From CAIVND01 sp035532075 (lineage in GTDB: Bacteria > Actinomycetota > Acidimicrobiia > Acidimicrobiales > Bog-793): a DNA stretch of 26,857 nucleotides. This document shows positions 14,634 through 22,265 of this stretch, piece by piece. Positions within the stretch are counted from its first letter, which is position 1; each line of letters begins with the position of its first letter. The DNA is taken from the NCBI GenBank assembly GCA_035532075.1, contig DATKRV010000047.1, forward strand, positions 1-26,857. The letters run 5' to 3'. The notes beneath the pieces are model-generated. The model had not been told where the DNA came from. It made no database searches and saw only the letters and a program-made list of their open reading frames with translations. The translations under genes were made by a program, and so were the position numbers.

Positions 14634-15821
14634 CTACTTCAGGATCTTTGTGACGCGACCGGCACCGACGGTGCGGCCACCCTCGCGGATTGCAAAGCGA
14701 AGGCCCTCGTCCATGGCAATCGGCTTGCCGAGCTCGACGGTCATTGCGGTGTTGTCACCGGGCATGACCATCTCCGTGCCAGCCGCTAGTTCAATCGTCC
14801 CGGTGACATCGGTCGTCCGGAAGTAGAACTGCGGGCGGTAGTTGGAGAAGAACGGCTTGTGGCGGCCGCCCTCTGCCTTGGTCAAGACGTAGACATTTGC
14901 CTCGAAGCTGGTGTGCGGCGTGATCGATCCGGGCTTGCAAAGCACCTGCCCGCGCTCGACGTCCTCCTTCTTCGTGCCACGCAACAGCACGCCGACGTTG
15001 TCTCCCGCCCGGCCCGAGTCCAAAAGCTTGCGGAACATCTCGATACCAGTCACGACGGTCTTTTGCGTCGCCCGGAGCCCGACGATCTCGACCTCGTCAC
15101 CGACTTTGACGACGCCCTGCTCGATACGGCCGGTCACGACTGTCCCGCGACCGGTGATGGTCATGACATCTTCGACCGACATCAAGAATGGGCGCTCGAT
15201 CTCACGGGTCGGCTCGGGGATGAACTCGTCGACCGCATCCATGAGCTGCAAGAGCCCCTCGGCAGCCGTGGCGTCACCTTCGAGCGCCTTGAGCGCCGAG
15301 ACACGGACGATCGGGATGTCATCGCCGGGAAAGTCATACTCATTGAGCAGTTCGCGAACCTCGAGCTCGACGAGGTCGAGAAGCTCTTCGTCATCGACGA
15401 CGTCTGCCTTGTTCAGGGCAACAACGATCGAGGGAACACCGACCTGGCGCGCAAGGAGCACATGCTCGCGCGTCTGTGGCATCGGGCCGTCCGCCGCGGA
15501 GACAACGAGGATCGCTCCGTCAACCTGGGCCGCACCGGTAATCATGTTCTTGATGTAGTCCGCGTGGCCCGGCATGTCGACGTGCGCGTAATGGCGCTTA
15601 TCGGTCTCGTACTCGACGTGGGCGATGGAGATGGTTATTCCACGGGCCTTCTCTTCAGGAGCCTTGTCGATCTGATCGAACGCAGTAAAGGCTGTGTTCG
15701 GATTCTTGTCATGCAGCACCTTGGTGATCGCTGCGGTTAGGGTCGTCTTTCCGTGGTCGATGTGCCCCATCGTGCCCACGTTGACGTGTGGCTTCGTCCG
15801 CTCAAACTTCTGCTTGGCCAT
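14634..15821 (-). CDS. tuf: Translation elongation factor Tu
   Basis: A 395-residue GTPase that delivers aminoacyl-tRNA to the ribosome. Motifs: G1 GHIDHGKT (19-26), switch I RGITI with T62, G3 DMPGH (82-86) with catalytic H86, NKAD near 137, then the beta-barrel domains including GRGTVVTGRIEQG and the terminal GGRTVGAGRVTKILK. The frame is open further upstream, but the family start MAKQKFERTKPHVNVG places the ATG at 15821. Only a distant GGAG precedes it, so initiation signals are weak for such an abundant protein. Confidence 0.98.
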   Translation of the reverse strand: MAKQKFERTKPHVNVGTMGHIDHGKTTLTAAITKVLHDKNPNTAFTAFDQIDKAPEEKARGITISIAHVEYETDKRHYAHVDMPGHADYIKNMITGAAQVDGAILVVSAADGPMPQTREHVLLARQVGVPSIVVALNKADVVDDEELLDLVELEVRELLNEYDFPGDDIPIVRVSALKALEGDATAAEGLLQLMDAVDEFIPEPTREIERPFLMSVEDVMTITGRGTVVTGRIEQGVVKVGDEVEIVGLRATQKTVVTGIEMFRKLLDSGRAGDNVGVLLRGTKKEDVERGQVLCKPGSITPHTSFEANVYVLTKAEGGRHKPFFSNYRPQFYFRTTDVTGTIELAAGTEMVMPGDNTAMTVELGKPIAMDEGLRFAIREGGRTVGAGRVTKILK

Positions 15822-15987
15822 TGGCGCCGCTTGCTCCGTCTTATCTGGGCAGAGCCGCGAAGACCCTGCCGTGCCCGAATTGAATTGGTAATCGTAGTGC
15901 CTAAATCGGTGTCGTTGCACCGGGCGACCTCACCGACAGAGTCTCTACGATCCTCTGCCAACGGGGCCTCGCTCCTGCCGTGTGTCC
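15822..15987 (-). other. fusA-tuf spacer
   Basis: A 166-nt spacer. A small CGGTG/CACCG stem lies at 15907-15922 and a TACGAT hexamer could be a poor -10, but no convincing promoter, terminator or gene is visible. In many bacteria tuf has its own promoter here, so this is a place to test. Confidence 0.35.
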
Positions 15988-18087
15988 CTACTCCCCCGTT
16001 GCCCGGGCAACAATCTCCCGGGCTATTGAGTCTGGAACCTCCTGATAGGAGTTGAACTGCATCGTGTAGGTTGCCCGACCCTGGGTCCGCGACCTGAGAT
16101 CTGTAGCGTAGCCGAACATATCGGACAGCGGTACCTGTGCCCGGATGACCTGGCTCGAGCCCCGCTGTTCCATACCCTCGACCCGTCCACGCCGGGCAGA
16201 GAGATCACCGATGACGTCACCCATGTAGTCCTCCGGGGTCACGACCTCGACAGACATAATCGGCTCGAGCAGCACCGGCCGGGCCATGCGGGCCGCCTTC
16301 TTGAAGGCCATTGATCCCGCGATCTTGAACGCCATCTCGGAGGAGTCGACGTCGTGGTACGAGCCATAGGTGAGGATCGCGCGTATGTCGACCATCGCAT
16401 AGCCCGCGAGGACGCCGGACTCCATTGCCTCGGAGATGCCGTTGTTGACCGCAGGAATGTACTCGCGAGGGATCACGCCACCACTGATCTTGTCGACGAA
16501 GTCGTATCCACCGCCCGGCCCGGTCGGCTCGAGGGTGATGACGACATGACCGTACTGTCCATGGCCACCGGTCTGGCGGACGAACTTCTCTTCGACCTTT
16601 TCAACCTTGTCACGGATTGTCTCGCGATAGGCGACCTGAGGCTTGCCGACGTGGGCATCGACCTTGAACTCGCGCAACATCCGGTCGACGAGGACCTCGA
16701 GGTGGAGCTCTCCCATGCCCGAGATCACGGTCTGACCTGTCTCTTCGTCGGTCCGTACCCGGAATGTCGGGTCTTCCTCGGAGAGCGCGAACAGGGCCTT
16801 GCCAAGTTTGTCCTGGTCGGCCTTCGTCTTGGGTTCGACCGCAACGTGGATGACCGGCTCGGGAAAGACGAGTGTCTCGAGGACGACCGGCTTGGACGGG
16901 TCACACAGTGTGTCACCGGTTGTCGTGTTCTTCAGGCCGACCACGGCGATGATATCCCCAGCGTACGCGACCTCCTTGTCCTCTTGCTTCGAGGCGTGCA
17001 TCTGGAGGATCCGGCCAATCCGCTCGCGCTTGTCCTTCGTGGAGTTGAGGAGCGCGGCGCCCTTCTCGAGCGTTCCTGAATAGACGCGCAGGTAGGTGAG
17101 CTTCCCGACAAAAGGGTCGGACATGATCTTGAACGCAAGCGCAGCGAACGGCTGGTCGTCTTTTGGTTCCCGCAAGATCTCGCCCTCGCCGCGAAGCGGT
17201 GTTCCCTTCGTCGCGGGAATGTCGGCCGGACTCGGCAGGTAATCGACGACTGCGTCCAGCATCGGCTGGACGCCCTTGTTCTTGAAGGCTGACCCGCACA
17301 GAATCGGGACCGCATGGTTCGCGATGGTCACCCGACGGAGCGCGGCGCTGATGTTGTCTGGCGCGATCTCCTCCTCATTGAGGTACCTCTCGAGGAGTTC
17401 GTCATCAAACTGGGTGAGGACGTCGATGAGCGCAGTGTGGGCCTCGCTCGCCGACCCGAGAAGGTCTGCCGGGATCTCCTCCTCGGAGAACTTCTCGCCC
17501 ATGCCCTCGCCATCGGCCCAGACGAGCGCCTTCATCTTCACGAGGTCGATGACGCCGACAAAGTTTCCCTCGGCACCGATGGGAAGCTGGGTCACGGCAG
17601 GAATGGCGTCAAGGCGGTCCCTGATCATCTCGACGGTGCGCTCGAAGTTCGCCCCGGTTCGATCCATCTTGTTGACAAAACAGAAACGCGGCACATGGTA
17701 CTTGTTCGCCTGACGCCAAACCGTCTCGGTCTGGGGTTCCACGCCCGCCACCGCATCGAATACCGCGACCGCGCCGTCAAGGACGCGTAGCGACCGTTCG
17801 ACCTCGACGGTGAAGTCGACATGTCCCGGGGTATCGATGATGTTGATGATGCAGTCGCGCCAGCGACATGTCGTCGCGGCAGAGGTAATCGTGATGCCGC
17901 GCTCTTGCTCTTGGACCATCCAGTCCATCGTTGCTGCGCCTTCGTGCACCTCACCGATCTTGTAATTGCGACCGGTGTAGAACAAGATGCGCTCGGTCGT
18001 CGTCGTCTTGCCCGCGTCGATGTGTGCCATGATCCCGATGTTTCGGGTCTTTGCGATCGGAAATTCGCGTCCTCGGACTTCTGCCAT
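15988..18087 (-). CDS. fusA: Translation elongation factor G
   Basis: A 699-residue translocation and recycling GTPase. Motifs: AHIDAGKT (21-28), RGITI (63-67), DTPGH (85-89), NKMD (139-142). Domains II-V follow, with the domain IV segment TGGHGQYGHVVITLEP and the C-terminal EGMEQRGSSQVIRAQVPLSDMFGYATDLRSRTQGRATYTMQF. Length is normal for bacterial EF-G1. It lies 131 nt after rpsG, with an A-rich segment directly before the ATG and AAGAGAG as the ribosome-binding site. Confidence 0.98.
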   Translation of the reverse strand: MAEVRGREFPIAKTRNIGIMAHIDAGKTTTTERILFYTGRNYKIGEVHEGAATMDWMVQEQERGITITSAATTCRWRDCIINIIDTPGHVDFTVEVERSLRVLDGAVAVFDAVAGVEPQTETVWRQANKYHVPRFCFVNKMDRTGANFERTVEMIRDRLDAIPAVTQLPIGAEGNFVGVIDLVKMKALVWADGEGMGEKFSEEEIPADLLGSASEAHTALIDVLTQFDDELLERYLNEEEIAPDNISAALRRVTIANHAVPILCGSAFKNKGVQPMLDAVVDYLPSPADIPATKGTPLRGEGEILREPKDDQPFAALAFKIMSDPFVGKLTYLRVYSGTLEKGAALLNSTKDKRERIGRILQMHASKQEDKEVAYAGDIIAVVGLKNTTTGDTLCDPSKPVVLETLVFPEPVIHVAVEPKTKADQDKLGKALFALSEEDPTFRVRTDEETGQTVISGMGELHLEVLVDRMLREFKVDAHVGKPQVAYRETIRDKVEKVEEKFVRQTGGHGQYGHVVITLEPTGPGGGYDFVDKISGGVIPREYIPAVNNGISEAMESGVLAGYAMVDIRAILTYGSYHDVDSSEMAFKIAGSMAFKKAARMARPVLLEPIMSVEVVTPEDYMGDVIGDLSARRGRVEGMEQRGSSQVIRAQVPLSDMFGYATDLRSRTQGRATYTMQFNSYQEVPDSIAREIVARATGE

Positions 18088-18218
18088 AGCTCTCTTGTTT
18101 TCCTATTGTTGTTCGTCTTGTTATTCGTCGTGACGGTATCTCAACGCGCAACATGATCGAAGACGTTTGGGACTCCCAGCAAGCAACTTGCCGGTTGGGT
18201 AAGGGTGGTGCGCCGTAC
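18088..18218 (-). other. rpsG-fusA spacer with A-rich fusA leader
   Basis: A 131-nt spacer. Just after rpsG are two short stems (GCAAG/CTTGC at 18179-18191; TGGG/CCCA near 18168-18178). The last about 45 nt before fusA are strongly A-rich and poor in structure (AACAAGACGAACAACAATAGG and similar), unlike the GC-rich surroundings; this may favour ribosome loading. No clear promoter. Confidence 0.4.
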
Positions 18219-18689
18219 CTACCAGCGGTAGTGCGCGAACGCCTTGTTCGATTCCGCCATCTTCTGCAGATCTTCTTTGCGCTTGACCGCGGCGCCAATC
18301 CCATTCGCGGCATCGAGGATCTCGTTCGCGAGGCGAAGCGCCATCGTACGCTCGCGTCTTTGCTGCGAGTACGTTGCGAGCCAGCGGATCGAGAGTGTCG
18401 TCGCTCTGCGAGGGCGCACCTCGACGGGAACCTGGTAGGTCGCTCCACCGACACGGCGACTCCGCACCTCAAGCTCTGGGCGGGTGTTGTCAAGCGCACG
18501 CTTGAGCGTCGCAATCGCCTCGCCATTGGTCTTCTCTCCAACGACCTCGAGCGCGTCGTAGACGATCCGCTCGGCAAGGCTCTTCTTGCCACGAGAGAGG
18601 ATGCGGTTGATCAGCTGGGTGACAAGAACCGAACGATGTACGGGGTCCGGGAGAAGTTCCCTGCGTGGACCGAGACCTTTGCGGGGCAT
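18219..18689 (-). CDS. rpsG: 30S ribosomal protein S7 (uS7)
   Basis: A 156-residue primary 16S-rRNA-binding protein of the head. MPRKG, DPVHRSVLVTQLINRILSRGKKSLAERIVYDAL, RRVGGATYQVPVEVRPRRATTLSIRWL and the C-terminal FAHYRW are typical. In E. coli S7 represses the str operon at the rpsL-rpsG junction; here rpsL and rpsG share one base (TAATG), so no intercistronic binding site of that kind exists. Confidence 0.98.
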   Translation of the reverse strand: MPRKGLGPRRELLPDPVHRSVLVTQLINRILSRGKKSLAERIVYDALEVVGEKTNGEAIATLKRALDNTRPELEVRSRRVGGATYQVPVEVRPRRATTLSIRWLATYSQQRRERTMALRLANEILDAANGIGAAVKRKEDLQKMAESNKAFAHYRW

Positions 18690-19060
18690 TAGCCCTCCTT
18701 CTTCGCGCCGTAGCGGCTGCGTGCCTGGGCGCGGTCACGCACGCCCGAGGTGTCAAGCGAACCACGGACGATCTTGTAGCGGACGCCGGGAAGGTCCTTC
18801 ACACGGCCGCCACGGACCAGGACAATCGAATGCTCCTGCAGGTTGTGACCGACGCCGGGAATGTAGGCCGTGATCTCCACGCCACTCGTGAGACGAACAC
18901 GGGCGACCTTGCGAAGCGCCGAGTTCGGCTTCTTCGGTGTCGTTGTGTAGACGCGCGTACAGACGCCGCGACGCTGTGGGGCGCCTTTGAGCGCCGGCGT
19001 CTTGGACTTCGTCCTCTTTGACGAACGTCCCTTGCGGACGAGCTGTGCAATTGTGGGCAC
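18689..19060 (-). CDS. rpsL: 30S ribosomal protein S12 (uS12)
   Basis: A 123-residue decoding-site protein. It contains QRRGVCTRVYTTTPKKPNSALRKVARVRL and the PGVGHNLQEHS and GGRVKDLPGVRY segments. The lysines where streptomycin-resistance substitutions are known (K43, and the Lys of GGRVKDLP) are the sensitive type. The start is GTG with GAAGAGG about 6 nt upstream. It is the first gene of the str group and follows a 251-nt spacer with a candidate promoter. Confidence 0.98.
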   Translation of the reverse strand: MPTIAQLVRKGRSSKRTKSKTPALKGAPQRRGVCTRVYTTTPKKPNSALRKVARVRLTSGVEITAYIPGVGHNLQEHSIVLVRGGRVKDLPGVRYKIVRGSLDTSGVRDRAQARSRYGAKKEG

Positions 19061-19129
19061 GCGAAACCTCTTCTAGAGCAACGTCGGGAACCGTAGTCAC
19101 TGTACTTCCAGCGCGAACACGGCTCATAG

Positions 19130-19159
19130 ATACTAGGGGCGAGTACAGGTACCCGGCAA
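19130..19159 (-). promoter_or_regulatory. Candidate promoter for the str operon
   Basis: The minus strand has TTGCCG (19159-19154), an 18-nt spacer, and TAGTAT (19135-19130): four of six consensus matches in each box. It would start transcription near 19123, about 60 nt before the rpsL GTG. A second possible -10 (TATGAT, 19195-19190) with no good -35 lies further upstream. Confidence 0.4.
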
Positions 19160-19195
19160 GGCACCAACAACTGCGCCCTGAACTGACTTATCATA

Positions 19196-19311
19196 CCCGA
19201 CCTCAAGAGGACCGGAAACGCAGCGTTGCACCGCTCTTGCGCCATCGCTCCCGGATCCCTCCCGGGCGGTCGGGCGGGACCGAACCTCCCCGTGCCAAGA
19301 GTCGAGTTTGA
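19196..19311 (-). other. Spacer downstream of the ABC importer genes with a weak hairpin
   Basis: This part of the 251-nt spacer lies between the binding-protein stop and the candidate str promoters. CCCGG (19250-19254) and CCGGG (19262-19266) can form a 5-bp stem without a T tract, a weak candidate terminator for the importer transcript. No gene seen. Confidence 0.3.
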
Positions 19312-20433
19312 CTAGGGACCGGGCCAGACGAGCGAGGTTCCACGGTAGAGACTCGCGGCGAGCGTGGTGTCCTCGACCCTACTGAGCGGGGGGGCATGGG
19401 CGATCAACCGATAGGCAACGACCGCTTTGGCCTCCGGGCGCCATTCGGCGGCAGTTTCGACGCCGATGCCGGTTTTCGCAAGCCTATGGTTTCGAATCAG
19501 CGTCGCCTCGAGCCTCCACTCGGCGAGCGAGTGGGTCAAGGATCCGGGAAATCCTGCTGATGTAGCGACCTTTTGTTCCATCGTCACGCAGGTCGACTCG
19601 TGTGCAAGACAGAAATCCAGCGCGTGCAACTCTGCACGGAGGAAATCTGCCACCGTCGACCGATGCTTTTTCAAGAAGGTGCCATTGACAACTTGCACAT
19701 TGAAGGTGCCTTTGACGCCGAATTGGCCGGGAGTCCACTCGCGAAATGCCGTTCCCTGTCGATACCCAGCCGCTTCAAGCGTCAGGGGCTCGTTCGACTG
19801 ATAGGCCTGCAGGGCGGAGAACCCGGGTGACCTAGCGAACAGTACGGTCGGATCGTACGAGGTGTCGTTTACCTCGTGGATGAGCGAAAGGTTCGCGCCT
19901 GATCTCTTCAGCATCTCCGAGAGCACGACCGGAAAGACCGTGTGGTAAGCGAGCAACTTGCCCGCCAACTGCGGAAGCCGGGTGATCGATGGACGCGTCA
20001 GCAGGGCATAGTCCGACGCGTCGGCCATCGTTGCGATCGCAACGAGGTTTGCCCCGTTGGCCGTCTCCATCAGAGCATCGGCAGCACTTCCCTCACCGGT
20101 GATTGTCCCCTTCCCCGCACCGACGAGCTCGTAGGGCGAGAGCGAGTACGACGGCACCTCGATATTGACGGCGATGCACAACTGCGAGAAGTATCCGAGC
20201 GCCTTTGCGTCTACCACATCGATGATGCCCGCAGAGGCGTCATAGAGGAACGGTGAGACAAAGGTCATCGGCCCCGCGGCGCGATTCTCCGCACATCGCT
20301 GGTGAGTGACGATTGGCGCCGTCGAACTCTTCAGCGGACCGGCCAGCGCACCTGAGAGGCCGACGCCGGTAAGGCAGGTCATTACACTGATTGACGCAAC
20401 GCTAAGTGCTCGCAGCGGTGAAAGGTGAGTCAC
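19312..20433 (-). CDS. ABC importer substrate-binding protein, NitT/TauT (NMT1/THI5-like) type
   Basis: A 373-residue exported protein. Residues 1-31 form a signal peptide with a hydrophobic core and an ALA-GP cleavage site; the Cys at 20 is not in a good lipobox. The mature part resembles periplasmic-binding-fold proteins of the SsuA/TauA/ThiY group, with GKGTITGEGSAADALMETANGANLVAIATMADASDYALLTRPSI as the most typical stretch. The start is GTG with AAGGAG 4 nt upstream. It follows the permease gene by 77 nt. The ligand cannot be deduced: sulfonates, nitrate, thiamine precursors and other small molecules are all possible for this family. Confidence 0.8.
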   Translation of the reverse strand: MTHLSPLRALSVASISVMTCLTGVGLSGALAGPLKSSTAPIVTHQRCAENRAAGPMTFVSPFLYDASAGIIDVVDAKALGYFSQLCIAVNIEVPSYSLSPYELVGAGKGTITGEGSAADALMETANGANLVAIATMADASDYALLTRPSITRLPQLAGKLLAYHTVFPVVLSEMLKRSGANLSLIHEVNDTSYDPTVLFARSPGFSALQAYQSNEPLTLEAAGYRQGTAFREWTPGQFGVKGTFNVQVVNGTFLKKHRSTVADFLRAELHALDFCLAHESTCVTMEQKVATSAGFPGSLTHSLAEWRLEATLIRNHRLAKTGIGVETAAEWRPEAKAVVAYRLIAHAPPLSRVEDTTLAASLYRGTSLVWPGP

Positions 20434-20510
20434 AGGACTCCTTCGGGACAGACACCCTCTCGGGTGGAGAAAAGTGGAAATGCGCTAGTTGAAGTTAGCT
20501 GCTCGAGCGC

Positions 20511-21323
20511 TTAGTGCGGACGCTCTGGGCGACTCCAGCGCAAGAGGCGACGCTCGCCGAAAATGACGACACTACTCGAGAGCACGCCAATCACCGCAAG
20601 ACAGACAACGCTCGCGTAAACCACAGGGAGATCTCCAAACTGCTGATAGGCAATCTCAATCGTCGCGCCCAGCCCGCGCGAGTTGCCAGAGGTGGTGAAC
20701 TCTGCAACAACGGCGCCGACGAGCGAGAGGGGCACGCCGATCCTCGCCGCGGCAAAAAGATAGGGAAGCGACGACGGAAGACGCAGCCGCCAGAGGATCT
20801 CGGGCTTGGAGGCATTGAGCGTGAGGAAAAAATCGAGCACATCAGGGTCAACTGAGCGCAATCCGACGAACGAGTTCACAAGAAACGGGAAGAACACGAT
20901 GATTGCGGTGACAATGTAACGGGGCATCATTGAGAAACCGAACAAAAGAAGCAGCCCCGGCGCAAAACTCACGACCGGAGTTACATTCAAGACGACCGCG
21001 AGTGGCATCAGCGCGCGCTCGACGACGCGCACGTGGGTCATGAATACCGCCAGCCAGAAGGCCACCAATGCACTTGTGACGAGCCCGACAGCCATCTCGT
21101 CGATCGTCCAGAGAGAGTTCGACACGAAACGACCAGGCTCGTCGACAAGCGCGCGCCAGATCGCACCGAGTGGTGGAATCGCCTGTGGATTGTGAGCGGC
21201 CAGCGCCTGCCACGCGACGAGCAGCACCGCGAAGGCGACGAGCGGAGGCATCAGGTACTGGAGCGTCCGGATGACCGACGGGCGTCGAGTTGTCGATGAA
21301 CCGCGCTGTGTGGCGCTAAACAT
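20511..21323 (-). CDS. ABC importer permease, SsuC/TauC/ThiX-like
   Basis: A 270-residue inner-membrane protein with about six hydrophobic segments. The cytoplasmic coupling (EAA) loop is visible as LNASKPEILWRLRLPSSLPYLFAAARIGVPLSLVGAVVAEF, which is diagnostic of BPD_transp_1 permeases of the NitT/TauT class. I chose the ATG at 21323, which overlaps the ATPase stop by 8 nt and has GAGG 9 nt upstream; the open frame continues upstream but only through the ATPase gene. It works with the adjacent ATPase and binding protein. Confidence 0.88.
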   Translation of the reverse strand: MFSATQRGSSTTRRPSVIRTLQYLMPPLVAFAVLLVAWQALAAHNPQAIPPLGAIWRALVDEPGRFVSNSLWTIDEMAVGLVTSALVAFWLAVFMTHVRVVERALMPLAVVLNVTPVVSFAPGLLLLFGFSMMPRYIVTAIIVFFPFLVNSFVGLRSVDPDVLDFFLTLNASKPEILWRLRLPSSLPYLFAAARIGVPLSLVGAVVAEFTTSGNSRGLGATIEIAYQQFGDLPVVYASVVCLAVIGVLSSSVVIFGERRLLRWSRPERPH

Positions 21324-22149
21324 CGCGAATCGCCTCGGTCGAGCGCAGCGACAGTCGGACCCTGCGCTCGAATTCGTGGAAGGCGGGCGTGATCTCGACA
21401 AGATTGTCCCGCGGACGATCGAGGTCGATCTCGATCACCTCTCTGATCTCGCCCGGAGAGGGACTCATCACCACGACCTCGTCCGAGAGCAGCACAGCCT
21501 CGGAGACTGAATGGGTCACGAAGACCACGGTCGTCCGGTTGTTCTGCCAGAGCGTGAGCAGTTCGTGACGGAGCACCTCGCTCGTCATCTCGTCGAGCGA
21601 CGAGAAAGGCTCATCCATCAACAGCACCGCCGGCGCGAGGGCAAAGACGCGCGCGATCGCGACGCGCTGGCGCATGCCACCAGAGAGCTCCGCAGGGCGG
21701 CGGTTGAGGACGTCGCCGAGACCGAACGCGCGCAGGATCTCCTCGGGATCGCGGTCGCCCTCGCGTGCCGCGATATTTCGTCCGATCTGCAATGGGAGCC
21801 GCACATTGTCGAGCACACTCCGCCATGGCAGGAGGGCGAGTGACTGGGGGACATATCCGATGTGCTTGTTCTCGCGCGCCCGGTCCACGCTCTCGCCAAA
21901 GATCGACACGGATCCGCTGTCTTGGTGTTCAAGTCCGGCAAGGATCCGGAGAAGCGTCGATTTGCCACAGCCACTCGGACCGATGATCGTGACGAAACTC
22001 CCTGGGGCAACCGTGAGCGAGATATCGCGCAGCGCGGGGGGACCCGACCCGTCGTAGGCCTTCGTAACACGGTTGACCACCAGACCACTCGGAGAACGAG
22101 AGAGGTCGCTTAACGCGAGGTTGTGCGCGCGTTCAACCACGGCGATCAC
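21316..22149 (-). CDS. ABC importer ATPase, SsuB/TauB/ThiZ-like
   Basis: An ATPase that powers the adjacent importer. Numbered from the upstream ATG at 22185, the motifs are Walker A GPSGCGKST (69-77), Q-loop VPQSLALLPW (Q114), signature LSGGMRQR (167-174), Walker B VLLMDEP (187-193), D-loop SSLD, and switch His H225. The ALLPWRSVLDNVRLPL stretch is typical of the NitT/TauT class. The start is uncertain: the ATG at 22185 would give 289 residues but lies 7 nt from a strong hairpin and lacks a ribosome-binding site, whereas the GTG at 22149 has GAGG with 5-nt spacing and gives 277. Confidence 0.9.
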   Translation of the reverse strand: MIAVVERAHNLALSDLSRSPSGLVVNRVTKAYDGSGPPALRDISLTVAPGSFVTIIGPSGCGKSTLLRILAGLEHQDSGSVSIFGESVDRARENKHIGYVPQSLALLPWRSVLDNVRLPLQIGRNIAAREGDRDPEEILRAFGLGDVLNRRPAELSGGMRQRVAIARVFALAPAVLLMDEPFSSLDEMTSEVLRHELLTLWQNNRTTVVFVTHSVSEAVLLSDEVVVMSPSPGEIREVIEIDLDRPRDNLVEITPAFHEFERRVRLSLRSTEAIRDV

Positions 22150-22192
22150 CCACCCCTCTGTCTGATCCCGCCCCGATCGGTGCATTCACGCA

Positions 22193-22220
22193 ACTACCCC
22201 GGGCATTCGCCCGGGGTAGT
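22193..22220 (-). terminator. Perfect 12-bp stem-loop after rpoC
   Basis: ACTACCCCGGGC (22193-22204) and its exact reverse complement (22209-22220) flank a 4-nt loop. It is the strongest hairpin I found in the window. It lies 45 nt after the rpoC stop and before the ABC ATPase gene. No T tract follows on the minus strand, so it may be a GC-rich terminator without U run, or an RNA-processing or stabilising element. Symmetry means it could act on either strand. Confidence 0.7.
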
Positions 22221-22265
22221 CCACACCTCACGATGGTCATAGCCTGCTCATCGAGAGCACCGTAC

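Noticed and set aside
14859..15740. A 293-codon open frame on the plus strand opposite tuf
   Set aside because: Antisense shadow of a strongly biased, highly conserved gene; composition (Asp, Arg, Leu, Val rich) is that of a reversed tuf frame.
15822..15920. 33-residue N-terminal extension of EF-Tu
   Set aside because: It lies in the fusA-tuf spacer and does not resemble any EF-Tu; the conserved MAKQKFERTKPHVNVG start is at 15821.
16354..17079. A 241-codon open frame on the plus strand opposite fusA
   Set aside because: Antisense shadow of fusA with no independent support.
22186..22265. Possible TPP or cobalamin riboswitch upstream of the ABC importer
   Set aside because: The 80-nt spacer is too short and lacks the conserved cores (such as CTGAGA and GAACCTGAT for TPP); it holds only the simple hairpin.
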